From: Candidatus Omnitrophota bacterium
GTDB lineage: Bacteria; Omnitrophota; Gorgyraeia; Gygaellales; Profunditerraquicolaceae
Assembly: GCA_023247875.1 (NCBI GenBank)
Contig: JAHFFQ010000074.1
Coordinates: 1 to 7,015, forward strand
DNA: 7,015 bases
Reading direction: 5' to 3'
A program made the translations under genes and the position numbers. Position 1 is the first letter of the stretch, and each line of letters starts with the position of its first letter. Below, piece after piece: positions 1-6,526 of the stretch. The notes beneath the pieces are model-generated. The model was not told the origin of the DNA. It made no database searches and saw only the letters and a program-made list of their open reading frames with translations.

Positions 1-176
1 AAGGAAAAAAACACGTTTTGTATGCCGGAAAAGGATGAGTTCTTGATCATCGCATTTTCAGTAACATACCGATCATCATCCCAATTTACAAAACCATTTT
101 TAAGAGAGGGGGAAAAGGCTGCGGAGACAATAATGAAGATTAAACATAAAGGCAGCGCTAACTTCAGCTTATTCAT
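1..176 (-). CDS. N-terminus of a second GT-C-like (TMTC-type) membrane glycosyltransferase, partial
   Basis: A reading frame opens at ATG 176-174 and runs off the left edge of the window after 58 codons without a stop. Residues about 4-25 form a hydrophobic segment (KLKLALPLCLIFIIVSAAF), the first membrane helix. It is followed by NGFVNWDDDRYVTEN and a MIKN...GIQNVFF stretch. This matches the layout of the neighbouring 553-residue protein, where the first helix is followed by a short loop with FDDTVFIRDN and a second conserved AYIRD...LSNLW stretch. In GT-C glycosyltransferases the acidic pair in this first periplasmic loop is the likely catalytic or metal-contacting site. I therefore infer a paralogue of that gene. 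The start is preceded by GGGTGAG, a Shine-Dalgarno-like run only about 3 bases from the ATG, and by an extended -10 promoter at 224-232. The rest of the protein, including any TPR repeats, lies outside the window, so the exact function cannot be given. Confidence 0.75.
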   Translation of the reverse strand, partial: MNKLKLALPLCLIFIIVSAAFSPSLKNGFVNWDDDRYVTENAMIKNSSFSGIQNVFFS

Positions 177-223
177 ATCTCACCCATAGATATATGCAGC
201 GGAATCATTCTGGATTATTTTGA

Positions 224-250
224 ATTATACCATAAATTGATAACTGCAAA
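224..250 (-). promoter_or_regulatory. Probable sigma-70 promoter with extended -10
   Basis: On the minus strand TGGTATAAT occupies 232-224. This is a perfect TATAAT hexamer with the TG of an extended -10 one base upstream. A weaker -35-like TTTGCA (4 of 6 bases) lies at 250-245 with a short 15-base spacer, which is tolerated when an extended -10 is present. The predicted start of transcription near 217 would give a leader of about 40 bases before ATG 176. It would drive the second GT-C-like gene separately from the gene at 447-2108. The call rests on sequence match only. Confidence 0.5.
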
Positions 251-253
251 TAC

Positions 254-276
254 AACTTTGTAGTATACCCAAAGTT
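254..276. repeat. Inverted repeat AACTTTG-N9-CAAAGTT
   Basis: A perfect 7-base inverted repeat has arms at 254-260 and 270-276 and a 9-base centre, TAGTATACC. It sits just upstream of the -35 region of the promoter at 224-250, where an activator site would be expected, so it could be an operator. It has no following T-run, so it is not a typical terminator. It also touches the left border of the comM remnant. Such a repeat can occur by chance in AT-rich DNA. Confidence 0.35.
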
Positions 277-458
277 ATGCACCGCTGCCCCTGCGGATAT
301 TATACCGGCCCAACAAAAATCTTAGGTAGGGAGTAAAATGAATTGCTTAAAATGGCGATGGCTGAATGGAATCTTGAATCTCGCGCATATGATAAAATAT
401 TGAAGGTCTCCCGGAAGCGATGCAATACAGGAGCTTGGATAGGCTGCTATGGATATAA
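277..458 (+). pseudogene. comM: Decayed remnant of comM/yifB (Mg-chelatase-like AAA+ ATPase), C-terminal blocks only
   Basis: Three pieces of the ComM/YifB C-terminal half survive in the correct order. Block 1 (about 277-318) reads VMHRCPCGYYTGPTK (V encoded just before, 274-276), matching the family's MNPCPCGYxTDPKK cysteine motif. Block 2 (337-414) is in the same frame after a TAA at 334-336. It reads NELLKMAMAEW, then NLESRAYDKILKVSR, matching the LxxAMxELxLSARAYxRILKVART region. Block 3 (414-458) is in another frame and reads EAMQYRSLDRLLWI-stop, matching the family's EAIQYRSLDR ending. Intact family members have about 100 residues between blocks 1 and 2 (including the SGPLLDRID motif) and about 17 between blocks 2 and 3 (TIADL...). 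Both stretches are absent here. Walker motifs and the N-terminal Lon-like domain are also absent. The family is the helicase-like ComM used in natural transformation. This copy cannot be functional. The motif matches are from memory of the family, not from an alignment. Confidence 0.8.
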
Positions 459-2108
459 CCTATTTCGTTGAAGGCGCGGGGTAGTTGGCCATTTTTTTCG
501 ATACGGCTGTAGCAACTTTAAAAAATTAGGATCCACCATATTTCCCAGCTCAATTAATTTATCACAATGCCTTATTGCCAAATCATATTTTCCCTGTTTA
601 TAATAAAAAACGGATAAGTTAAAATGAGCCGTTACAAAACCTGGCGATTGCCGCACTATTGCTTTCCACATGGAAATAGCTTCATCAACCCGGTCCTGAT
701 CGGCATATATTGCCGCCAAATTATTCGCATTTTCAATATCCGGGTTAAGTTGATATGCCCGCAAAAAGGCTTTTTCGGCTTCCTGATTATTGCCATTATC
801 CGCATAGGCGTTACCTAAATTATAAAATGGCCTTGCTTTATTCGGTGATTTTCTAGCCGCATCACTCCATAAAGTAAGCTCGTTCTGCCAAACAAAATTC
901 CTCTTATAGGTTAATAAAGAATACCCCGCAATCAACGGTAAAAGTATGATTAACAACATGCGGTGGTTCTTCTGCCCAATAAAATAATAGATAATGCCGA
1001 TGAGAAAAATAGCATACCCGACCATAGGCAAATACAGGCGGTGTTCAAAAATAACGTCGGCGATAGGGATAATACTTGATTCGGTCAGTAAGCTGATAAA
1101 AAACCAGAAAATGGCAAAAGAGATCAACCTGTATCTCGAAAATGCCTTTACGGCCATAAATATAGTAACTAATATCGCTAAGGAGCTGATTAAAACTGGC
1201 ATCTCCAATAAGGTTCTGGACATAGAATAATCGTAATCAACGTTTTGGTTCAAAGGGAAGAAAAGCAGCCTCATATAAGTCAGCATTACCCTGCTCTGGG
1301 TCAGAAAATACCGCCACCCGGCAACAGGATGGCTGACTAGTCTTTGTATGTCTACCTTCCACATTGCATGGCTGAAAAACAGGGCGATGGGGATAATCAG
1401 CAAGAGGAACAAAAAAGGTGCGGCATATTTACGCAAAGAGTGATTCTTATTGCCGAAAAAACAGGCTTCGTACAAAATAATCATAAGGGGCAAGGTTGCG
1501 GTATTCTCCTTTGTAAACATAGCGACTACCCCGATAACCAGGGAGGACAGATAAAACCAAATCCATCCGGTTGGGGGAGAGGGCGAATTCAGCCGCAATA
1601 ATCTTGATTTAGCATACAGAGAAAGAGAAAGAATATAAAAAAATCCTGCCAGAGAGGTAACCCGCTGATAGATATATGTAACGGATTCGGTTTGCAGAGG
1701 GTGAGTTAAAAATACCAGCGCAACCAGTAAGGCCAGCGGACGGGAATATTTCTCCATGTTATCCCCCTTCAGCGCCGGCGAAGAAAAAGTTAAGAGCATA
1801 AACCAGAAGACCAAAACCGCAGACCCCAGGTGGATGAGAATATTGACTGCGTGGAAACCAAATACCTGCAGCTGGCTAAAATGATAATTAATAGCGAAAG
1901 TCAGAAAAGAAATAAAGCGGGGGGGAGAAAAATTCCACAGGTTGCTTAAATTCCGGATATCTCTTATGTAAGCGTTATCGCGTATAAATACGGTATCATC
2001 AAAAGTAAATTGCGCAGAAAGGCTGTTAGAATAAATAGTAATCCCCAACAGCGCAATTATTGCGACTGCCAAGAAATTATGCCATTTTCTAAAAAACTCC
2101 GTCTTCAT
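447..2108 (-). CDS. Polytopic GT-C-like glycosyltransferase with C-terminal TPR repeats (TMTC-type)
   Basis: The 553-residue protein has a membrane part (about residues 10-400) and a soluble tail. Many hydrophobic segments are visible, for example 12-30, 87-106, 125-135, 183-198, 230-247, 306-322, 329-341, 362-377 and 383-398. The first loop carries F36-D37-D38, the acidic pair expected in GT-C enzymes. Other family-like motifs are HPLQTESVTYIYQR (136-149), FTKENTATLPL (198-208) and EHRLYLP (355-361). After the last helix come WQNELTLWSDAARKSPN and about three TPR units near 426-459, 460-492 and 493-526. TMTC proteins and bacterial relatives transfer sugars from a lipid carrier to protein on the non-cytoplasmic side of the membrane. 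Substrate and sugar here are unknown. The ATG at 2108 follows AAAGGT four bases upstream. The last residues (KKWPTTPRLQRNRLYP) are basic and look unlike TPR, and the stop lies inside the antisense of the comM remnant. A second, related gene follows at 176. Confidence 0.85.
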   Translation of the reverse strand: MKTEFFRKWHNFLAVAIIALLGITIYSNSLSAQFTFDDTVFIRDNAYIRDIRNLSNLWNFSPPRFISFLTFAINYHFSQLQVFGFHAVNILIHLGSAVLVFWFMLLTFSSPALKGDNMEKYSRPLALLVALVFLTHPLQTESVTYIYQRVTSLAGFFYILSLSLYAKSRLLRLNSPSPPTGWIWFYLSSLVIGVVAMFTKENTATLPLMIILYEACFFGNKNHSLRKYAAPFLFLLLIIPIALFFSHAMWKVDIQRLVSHPVAGWRYFLTQSRVMLTYMRLLFFPLNQNVDYDYSMSRTLLEMPVLISSLAILVTIFMAVKAFSRYRLISFAIFWFFISLLTESSIIPIADVIFEHRLYLPMVGYAIFLIGIIYYFIGQKNHRMLLIILLPLIAGYSLLTYKRNFVWQNELTLWSDAARKSPNKARPFYNLGNAYADNGNNQEAEKAFLRAYQLNPDIENANNLAAIYADQDRVDEAISMWKAIVRQSPGFVTAHFNLSVFYYKQGKYDLAIRHCDKLIELGNMVDPNFLKLLQPYRKKWPTTPRLQRNRLYP

Positions 2109-2166
2109 AGCTACCTTTTGCTTTATGTGCGATAAAAACCTCAGGGACGATTGCGGACTTGGCAGG

Positions 2167-2175
2167 GTTATAGCA
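2167..2175 (-). promoter_or_regulatory. Possible extended -10 promoter for the 553-residue gene
   Basis: In the 86-base gap between the lipoprotein stop and the ATG at 2108, the minus strand reads TGCTATAAC at 2175-2167. This is a 5-of-6 -10 hexamer with the TG of an extended -10. No convincing -35 lies 15-18 bases upstream (ATTTAA-like only). It would give a leader of about 50 bases. I saw no hairpin followed by a T-run in this gap, so read-through from the upstream operon is also possible. Confidence 0.3.
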
Positions 2176-2194
2176 GATTAAACAGGTAATTAAA

Positions 2195-3241
2195 TTAATG
2201 CGTGGATACTTCAATGATCGTGCTTGCGCTTGAGGTATTGCCCGCGTCGTCCCTTACCGTAAGGGTGACGGTGAAATTACGCGCCCCGTAAGTGGTGCTC
2301 CAGTAAGTATTCTCGGGATTTTTCTTGGCTGAGGTATCCCCGTCGCCAAAATCCCAATCATAAGAGACGATCCGGCCTGATTTAGAGCGGGATTTCTCTC
2401 CGGAAAAATTTACCTTAAGCGGCGAATAACCTTTGGCGGGCTTGGCAATAATTACCGCCACAGGTGGTTTCAGGGACGGCTTAGCTATCGGTTTTACTTC
2501 GACGCTGACAGGCTTGACTTCCGCCGGTTCAGGCTGAGGAGGAGCTGGCTGAACTTCAGGAGCAGGCTGCTGGGCTTTAGGTGGCTGAACCACGGGTTGC
2601 ACTACTGCCGTTACTTTTTCCTCCGCAACGGCAGGAGTTGAGGTTTGCGGCTCAACAGGCGGCAAAACTGTTGGTTTGGACTCAGGCGCAGGAGGCTCAA
2701 CTTTCGGCGCTGCCGGTAATGCCTGACCCTGCTTCAAAGATTCTTTGGCTAAATCTTCATTGATATACGCGTTAAGCTTTTCCCTCAGGCTGTTTACGCG
2801 GGCTTTCTCCAGCGCATCCTTCTGCTCATCAAGCTTATCCACCTTTTCCCTGTATTTAGGATCACGGTTATATTTATAATCCGCGTAGGCAATAAAGGGC
2901 CAGCGCAAAACACCCCCTACGAAACCCACAAACATCGCCGGAGGCTCCCAGAGGAACTCCTTCATGCGCGAGCTTATCTGGCCCATATTCTTATAGTAAT
3001 ATTCAACCTTGCCCCTGCGGCGCTTAAAACGCTCCTTAGCCAAAGTTAGATCCGGCAGGGTTTTTTCTTTCCCGACAGTGTACTCTAAAAGGGGCTTGCC
3101 GTCATAAGTGGCCACGTAGCCCTGGCTGGCGGAGGGCCCGGATTTCTGAAATTTGTAAGTAGCGCAGCCGGATAAAATAAACGCAAAAAATAACAAAACC
3201 AGGATTCTTCTCACTCCTTTACTCCCCTTCCTTATCTTCAT
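2195..3241 (-). CDS. Lipoprotein with proline-rich linker and C-terminal PKD domain
   Basis: The 348-residue protein begins with a basic stretch, then a hydrophobic segment RRILVLLFFAFILSGC. Cys26 sits in a good lipobox (L-S-G-C), so it is probably lipidated and exported. Residues about 27-125 form a region I do not recognise, with a glycine/aromatic-rich hydrophobic patch at 101-120 (PAMFVGFVGGVLRWPFIAY). Residues about 126-172 are highly charged and probably helical or coiled coil. Residues 175-260 are a proline-, glutamate- and valine-rich linker of the kind that spans periplasm or cell wall. Residues about 260-346 form a PKD (Ig-like) domain with the hallmark YDWDFGDG at 294-301 and the ending FTVTLTVRDDAGN. 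PKD domains usually mediate protein or polysaccharide contacts. I infer a structural or adhesive envelope role; no enzyme motif is visible. It follows folE by 12 bases but has no functional link to it that I can see. The start could instead be GTG 3214 (see the ribosome-site entry). Confidence 0.85.
   Translation of the reverse strand: MKIRKGSKGVRRILVLLFFAFILSGCATYKFQKSGPSASQGYVATYDGKPLLEYTVGKEKTLPDLTLAKERFKRRRGKVEYYYKNMGQISSRMKEFLWEPPAMFVGFVGGVLRWPFIAYADYKYNRDPKYREKVDKLDEQKDALEKARVNSLREKLNAYINEDLAKESLKQGQALPAAPKVEPPAPESKPTVLPPVEPQTSTPAVAEEKVTAVVQPVVQPPKAQQPAPEVQPAPPQPEPAEVKPVSVEVKPIAKPSLKPPVAVIIAKPAKGYSPLKVNFSGEKSRSKSGRIVSYDWDFGDGDTSAKKNPENTYWSTTYGARNFTVTLTVRDDAGNTSSASTIIEVSTH
3212..3229 (-). 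promoter_or_regulatory. Internal ribosome-binding site and GTG that may be the true lipoprotein start
   Basis: The annotated ATG at 3241 has no clear Shine-Dalgarno sequence (upstream minus-strand bases are AAAAACTTAAAT). Within codons 4-6 lies AGGAAGGGG, whose AAGGGG part (3229-3224) stands nine bases before GTG 3214-3212. Starting there gives MRRILVLLFFAFILSGC, a classic short lipoprotein signal peptide. Both starts keep the lipobox, so the mature protein would be identical. Confidence 0.35.
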
Positions 3242-3253
3242 ATTTAAGTTTTT

Positions 3254-3811
3254 CTATTGGCGCATTAAAGCCAAAGCCTCTGAGCGGGTCTTCTCATTCT
3301 CCTTAAAGATTCCCCGCACAGCGCTGGTTACCGTCATGGTCCCGGGTTTACGCACCCCCCTCATTGACATGCAAAGGTGCTCAGCCTCGATAACCACCAT
3401 AACCCCCAGGGGTTTTAACTTCCCCATCACGATCTCGGCGATCTGCGTAGTTAACCTCTCCTGTACCTGCGGCCGGCGAGCCAGGATATCCACAACCCGG
3501 GCAAGCTTGCTTAATCCGGTCACCCTGCCGTTTTTAGGGATGTAGGCGATATTCGCCCTGCCCAGGAAAGGCAAAAGATGGTGCTCGCATACGGAATAGA
3601 GGGGTATACCGCGCAGCAAAATAATTTCATGGTGTTTTTGATCAAGGATTACTTCAAGTTCCTTCTCGGGATTTTGCTTTATCCCGGAGAAAATCTCTTC
3701 ATACATCTCGGCTACCCTGCGGGGAGTCTCCAGGAGATCTTTCTTGCCGGGATTCTCTCCGATAGCCTCCAGGATAGCCCTGACTGCCCGTTCAATTTTC
3801 TTGCGATCCAT
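3254..3811 (-). CDS. folE: GTP cyclohydrolase I
   Basis: FolE converts GTP to 7,8-dihydroneopterin triphosphate, the first step of tetrahydrofolate synthesis; the product can also feed queuosine. It is a cytosolic zinc enzyme. The 185-residue protein has the expected length for the short bacterial form. From the ATG at 3811, [11 protein letters not shown] at 74-84 holds the zinc ligands C75 and H78 with the catalytic-type H77. [23 protein letters not shown] (in pieces 99-109 and 110-121) is the family signature. [12 protein letters not shown] (141-152) holds H145 and the third zinc ligand C147. TVTSAVRG near 160-167 is also typical. The first three ligands being intact marks it as the zinc-dependent type IA enzyme, not FolE2. 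I chose ATG 3811 over GTG 3817 because GAGG at 3820-3817 is five bases before the ATG but overlaps the GTG. It follows mnmE by eight bases, so it is probably co-transcribed and translationally coupled. Confidence 0.98.
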   Translation of the reverse strand: MDRKKIERAVRAILEAIGENPGKKDLLETPRRVAEMYEEIFSGIKQNPEKELEVILDQKHHEIILLRGIPLYSVCEHHLLPFLGRANIAYIPKNGRVTGLSKLARVVDILARRPQVQERLTTQIAEIVMGKLKPLGVMVVIEAEHLCMSMRGVRKPGTMTVTSAVRGIFKENEKTRSEALALMRQ

Positions 3812-3816
3812 AAACA

Positions 3817-3821
3817 CCTCT
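3817..3821 (-). promoter_or_regulatory. Shine-Dalgarno site of folE, overlapping the mnmE stop
   Basis: AGAGG on the minus strand (3821-3817) lies five bases before ATG 3811 and shares bases with the mnmE stop codon TAG (3822-3820). It rules against the alternative GTG at 3817, which begins inside the site. The arrangement suggests that ribosomes ending mnmE help to start folE. Confidence 0.6.
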
Positions 3822-5202
3822 ATTTACCGATACAAAACCGGCTGAAGATCTTATCCAGTAAATCTGCCGGGGAATCCTTGCCTAAAATATTATCCAGATA
3901 GGCTAAGGCATCTTTGACCCCCTGCGCGATGAACTCTCCGGATAGGTTATTATCTAATGAATTGCCTGCTTCTGCAATAAGTTTTTCTGCTGCGCTAATG
4001 GCGCTAATATGCCTTAAGCTGCTGACCATAGCCGGCTCCGGGGATAATACCACCCCTTTATATACCTGATCGACAACCGCATCCTCCAGCAGATCAATGT
4101 TCCTGGACTTCTTGGCGGAAAGCTCAACCATGCAGGGGAAAACCTTTCGGACCTTCTCTTTATCTATCCTCTGCCTGAGATCTATTTTATTGATCACAGG
4201 GATAACCTTGCGGGATTTTAATTTATCCATGAGCCTGTGGTCCTCTTTGCTTAAAGGCCTGCTCCCGTCAAAAAGCATAACCACCAGATCTGCCAGCTCG
4301 ATCTGCTTTTTAGAGCGCTGCACTGCTTTCCTGCCCACCAGGTCTTTTGCGTCAATTATGCCTGCGGTATCCACTATTCTTACCGGGATACCCCTGATAT
4401 CGATTATCTCCTCTATAGTATCACGTGTAGTGCCGGGTACGCTGGCTACAATAGAGCGTTCCTTCTTAAGCAGGGCGTTTAAAAGCGAGGACTTGCCCAC
4501 ATTGGGCTTCCCGCAAATGACCAGATGTATCCCCTCTTTGTATATCCTGGCAGCTTTGGAGCCGGAAAGCAACCGGGCCATCTTTCCCCTGGCAGCGGCA
4601 AGCTTTTTCCCAAGCATCTCTTTTTCCGCAGGCCCGATATCCTCTTCGGGAAAATCGATCTGTGCCTCTAAAGACGTAAGTATATCCAAAAGCCCTGATC
4701 TGATCCGCCTGATCTCCTCCGATAACCTACCCTGCAACTGCTCCTGGCTTATCCTTAAGGCAGAATAAGTTTTAGCGCAGATGACATCGATCACCGCTTC
4801 TGCCTGCGCTAAGTCAATGCGTCCGTTAAGAAAAGCGCGCCTGGTGAACTCACCCGGCTCAGCAAGCCGGGCGCCGCCTGAAATGGCCAGCTCCAGGACT
4901 TTACGCAAAGCCACTAAACCGCCGTGGCAGTTTATCTCTACTACATCCTCCCTGGTATACGATTTGGGAGAACGCATTAAAGTAAGGATCACCTCGTCGA
5001 TGACCTGCTCTCCGGCCATTATCCGTCCGTAATGCGTAGTATAAGTCTTGAATTGAGCGGGTTTCTTTTTATCTTTAGAAACAAAGATCCTCCCGGCGAT
5101 GTTTATGGCATCCTTGCCACTGAGCCGGACAATGCCGATCCCTCCCTGGCCTATGGGAGTAGATATGGCTGTGATCGTATCATTAAGGCTGCTTTTAAGC
5201 AT
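3820..5202 (-). CDS. mnmE: tRNA uridine-5-carboxymethylaminomethyl modification GTPase MnmE
   Basis: MnmE (TrmE) works with MnmG to modify U34 of certain tRNAs to the cmnm5 form, using 5,10-methylene-THF as carbon donor; it is a cytosolic dimer driven by GTP hydrolysis. The 460 residues match the family length. The N-terminal THF-binding domain (1-120) starts with [19 protein letters not shown], and a helical domain flanks the inserted G domain. The G motifs are G1 GKPNVGKS (231-238), G2 PGTTRD (256-261), G3 DTAG (278-281), G4 NKID (338-341) and G5 SAK (362-364). The C-terminal CIGK (457-460) with the catalytic-type cysteine is intact. I chose ATG 5202: GGTGA lies eight bases upstream and the family N-terminus fits. 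The TTG at 5223 would only add seven residues and lengthen the overlap with folC. The gene overlaps the folC end by eight bases. MnmG is not in the window. Confidence 0.98.
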   Translation of the reverse strand: MLKSSLNDTITAISTPIGQGGIGIVRLSGKDAINIAGRIFVSKDKKKPAQFKTYTTHYGRIMAGEQVIDEVILTLMRSPKSYTREDVVEINCHGGLVALRKVLELAISGGARLAEPGEFTRRAFLNGRIDLAQAEAVIDVICAKTYSALRISQEQLQGRLSEEIRRIRSGLLDILTSLEAQIDFPEEDIGPAEKEMLGKKLAAARGKMARLLSGSKAARIYKEGIHLVICGKPNVGKSSLLNALLKKERSIVASVPGTTRDTIEEIIDIRGIPVRIVDTAGIIDAKDLVGRKAVQRSKKQIELADLVVMLFDGSRPLSKEDHRLMDKLKSRKVIPVINKIDLRQRIDKEKVRKVFPCMVELSAKKSRNIDLLEDAVVDQVYKGVVLSPEPAMVSSLRHISAISAAEKLIAEAGNSLDNNLSGEFIAQGVKDALAYLDNILGKDSPADLLDKIFSRFCIGK

Positions 5203-6523
5203 CACGGTATTCACCCACGACAAATAAAGAACCGGTAACTAAAATCAGGCCCTCTTTATGCGCGATTTTCTCCGCTAAGAGTTTGGCCTCTTTTACGCTT
5301 TGCGTCAAATACGGCTTTCTTTTAAAATATAAGGATAAACTTTTGGGATCAGCTGCACGCCAGGTTCTTGCGCGGGTAAGAATAATTTCATCCGCTAAAG
5401 GGCCGAGTATCCCGCATATCGCGGGGATATCTTTATCCTGTGAGATACCAAGCACAAGAATGATTTTCTTATCTTCAAAATTCTCTAAGACTGTGTTTTT
5501 TAAGGCAACGGCCGAGGCTGCGTTTTGAGCGCCATCCAGGACGACCAAGGGGTTCTTGGCGATAACTTCACATCTACCCGGCCAGGAAGTATTATAAAGC
5601 CCCCGGCGTATTGCCTGGTCTGCGACATTAAAACCGCGAAAACTTAAACCCTCCACCAGGCCGACAGCCAAAGCAGCATTGGCCATCTGATGGGCTCCCA
5701 ACAGGTTTATGCGCAAGTTTTTATAAGTTTTACGCAGCCCCCTGATCGTAAAACCTTGCCTGGCCCTGAAATATTTTATCTGCCTGCTAACTTCATAAAG
5801 GCTGGCCTGAAATCTTTTGCATCTTTTATGAATAACTTGCCTGGCCTCTTTATCCTGCCTGGCGGAAATTACGATCGCCCCTTTATCCTTTATGACCCCT
5901 GACTTCTCCCTAGCAATCTTGGTCAGGGTTTTGCCTAATTTCTGCACATGCTCGTAACTTATCGGTGTAAGGCCGCACACCAGAGGATCAGCAGCATTAG
6001 TTGCGTCCAGCCTGCCGCCCATGCCGGTTTCTAAAACCGCGAAGTCAACATTCCTGCGTTTAAAATATAAAAAAGCTATCGCGGTATAAACCTCAAAGAA
6101 AGAAAGTGGGCCATATTTTGAATGACGATTATACCTTTCTATCCCCGGTTTTAATTCTCTGACTAAAGAGGATAGTGCAGCCTGAGAGATCATCCCCTCA
6201 AAATCCCCGGCTGTTGTCTTGCCTCCGGGGACAAAAGGATCGAGGATCCTTATCCTTTCCCTGAAATCATGCAGATGGGGTGAGGTATAAAGCCCGACGC
6301 TAAAACCCGCCTCCCTGAGGATGTAGGCGGTAAAAGCACAGGTTGAGCCCTTACCTTTTGTCCCGGCTACATGAATAACAGCCAGAGAATCCTGGGGGTT
6401 TCCTATAGCCGAAAGGAATCCCCGGATACGCGCTAACTTCAGCGTTTCTTTATACGAATAGTTCAGGTTTTTTTCGTAGTCAGCGAAGGAATTCAGGTAT
6501 CTTATAACTTCCCGGTAGGCCAT
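5195..6523 (-). CDS. folC: Dihydrofolate synthase / folylpolyglutamate synthase
   Basis: FolC joins L-glutamate to dihydropteroate and/or extends the glutamate tail of tetrahydrofolate, using ATP; it belongs to the Mur ligase superfamily and acts in the cytosol. The 442 residues are of normal length. Visible motifs are the P-loop GTKGKGS (54-60), YTSPHLHDFRERIRI (79-93), LETGMGGRLDATN (164-176), ISYEHVQKLG (188-197), IAREKSGVIK (203-212), GAHQMANA (276-283), the C-terminal domain signature PGRCEV...VVLDGAQN (315-334), and LVTGSLFVVGE (428-438). The usual DGAHN reads DGAQN here, and the usual D-H of the LDH motif reads E-H. Both look like clade variants rather than damage. The sequence does not tell whether the enzyme has one or both activities. 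The ATG at 6523 follows the purH stop by three bases; its Shine-Dalgarno match (CAGG about nine bases upstream) is weak, consistent with translational coupling. Confidence 0.96.
   Translation of the reverse strand: MAYREVIRYLNSFADYEKNLNYSYKETLKLARIRGFLSAIGNPQDSLAVIHVAGTKGKGSTCAFTAYILREAGFSVGLYTSPHLHDFRERIRILDPFVPGGKTTAGDFEGMISQAALSSLVRELKPGIERYNRHSKYGPLSFFEVYTAIAFLYFKRRNVDFAVLETGMGGRLDATNAADPLVCGLTPISYEHVQKLGKTLTKIAREKSGVIKDKGAIVISARQDKEARQVIHKRCKRFQASLYEVSRQIKYFRARQGFTIRGLRKTYKNLRINLLGAHQMANAALAVGLVEGLSFRGFNVADQAIRRGLYNTSWPGRCEVIAKNPLVVLDGAQNAASAVALKNTVLENFEDKKIILVLGISQDKDIPAICGILGPLADEIILTRARTWRAADPKSLSLYFKRKPYLTQSVKEAKLLAEKIAHKEGLILVTGSLFVVGEYRDA
5211..5215 (-). promoter_or_regulatory. Shine-Dalgarno site of mnmE inside folC
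   Basis: GGTGA on the minus strand (5215-5211) stands eight bases before ATG 5202 and lies within the last codons of folC. It decides the mnmE start in favour of ATG 5202 over TTG 5223. Confidence 0.6.
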
Positions 6524-6526
6524 ACA

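Noticed and set aside
282..296. CCGC-N7-GCGG hairpin as a terminator for the 447-2108 gene
   Set aside because: The four-base stem is weak and no T-run follows on the minus strand. It falls within the CPCG codons of the comM remnant, which explain it better.
338..403. 21-codon plus-strand ORF (MNCLKWRWLNGILNLAHMIKY) after a good GGGAG site
   Set aside because: It overlaps block 2 of the comM remnant in another frame. The ribosome-site match is probably chance, and nothing about the peptide is recognisable.
1919..1925. Run of seven G (C on the coding strand) inside the 553-residue gene, a possible phase-variation tract
   Set aside because: It simply encodes a Ser-Pro-Pro-Arg stretch. Seven bases is short for contingency tracts and the frame is intact.
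2109..2194. Terminator in the gap after the lipoprotein gene
   Set aside because: The only T-run (TTTTTATC on the minus strand) is not preceded by a stable stem that I can find.
2187..2197. Short AT palindrome TAATTAAATTA at the lipoprotein stop
   Set aside because: It is low-complexity AT sequence of a kind expected by chance and has no promoter geometry around it.
3578..3901. 107-codon plus-strand open frame across folE and the mnmE end
   Set aside because: It is antisense to two well-supported genes and has no recognisable motif.
4097..4768. 223-codon plus-strand open frame
   Set aside because: It lies wholly antisense to the mnmE G domain, whose motifs are unmistakable. It is serine/leucine-rich in the way reverse-strand shadows are and shows no ribosome site or family motif.
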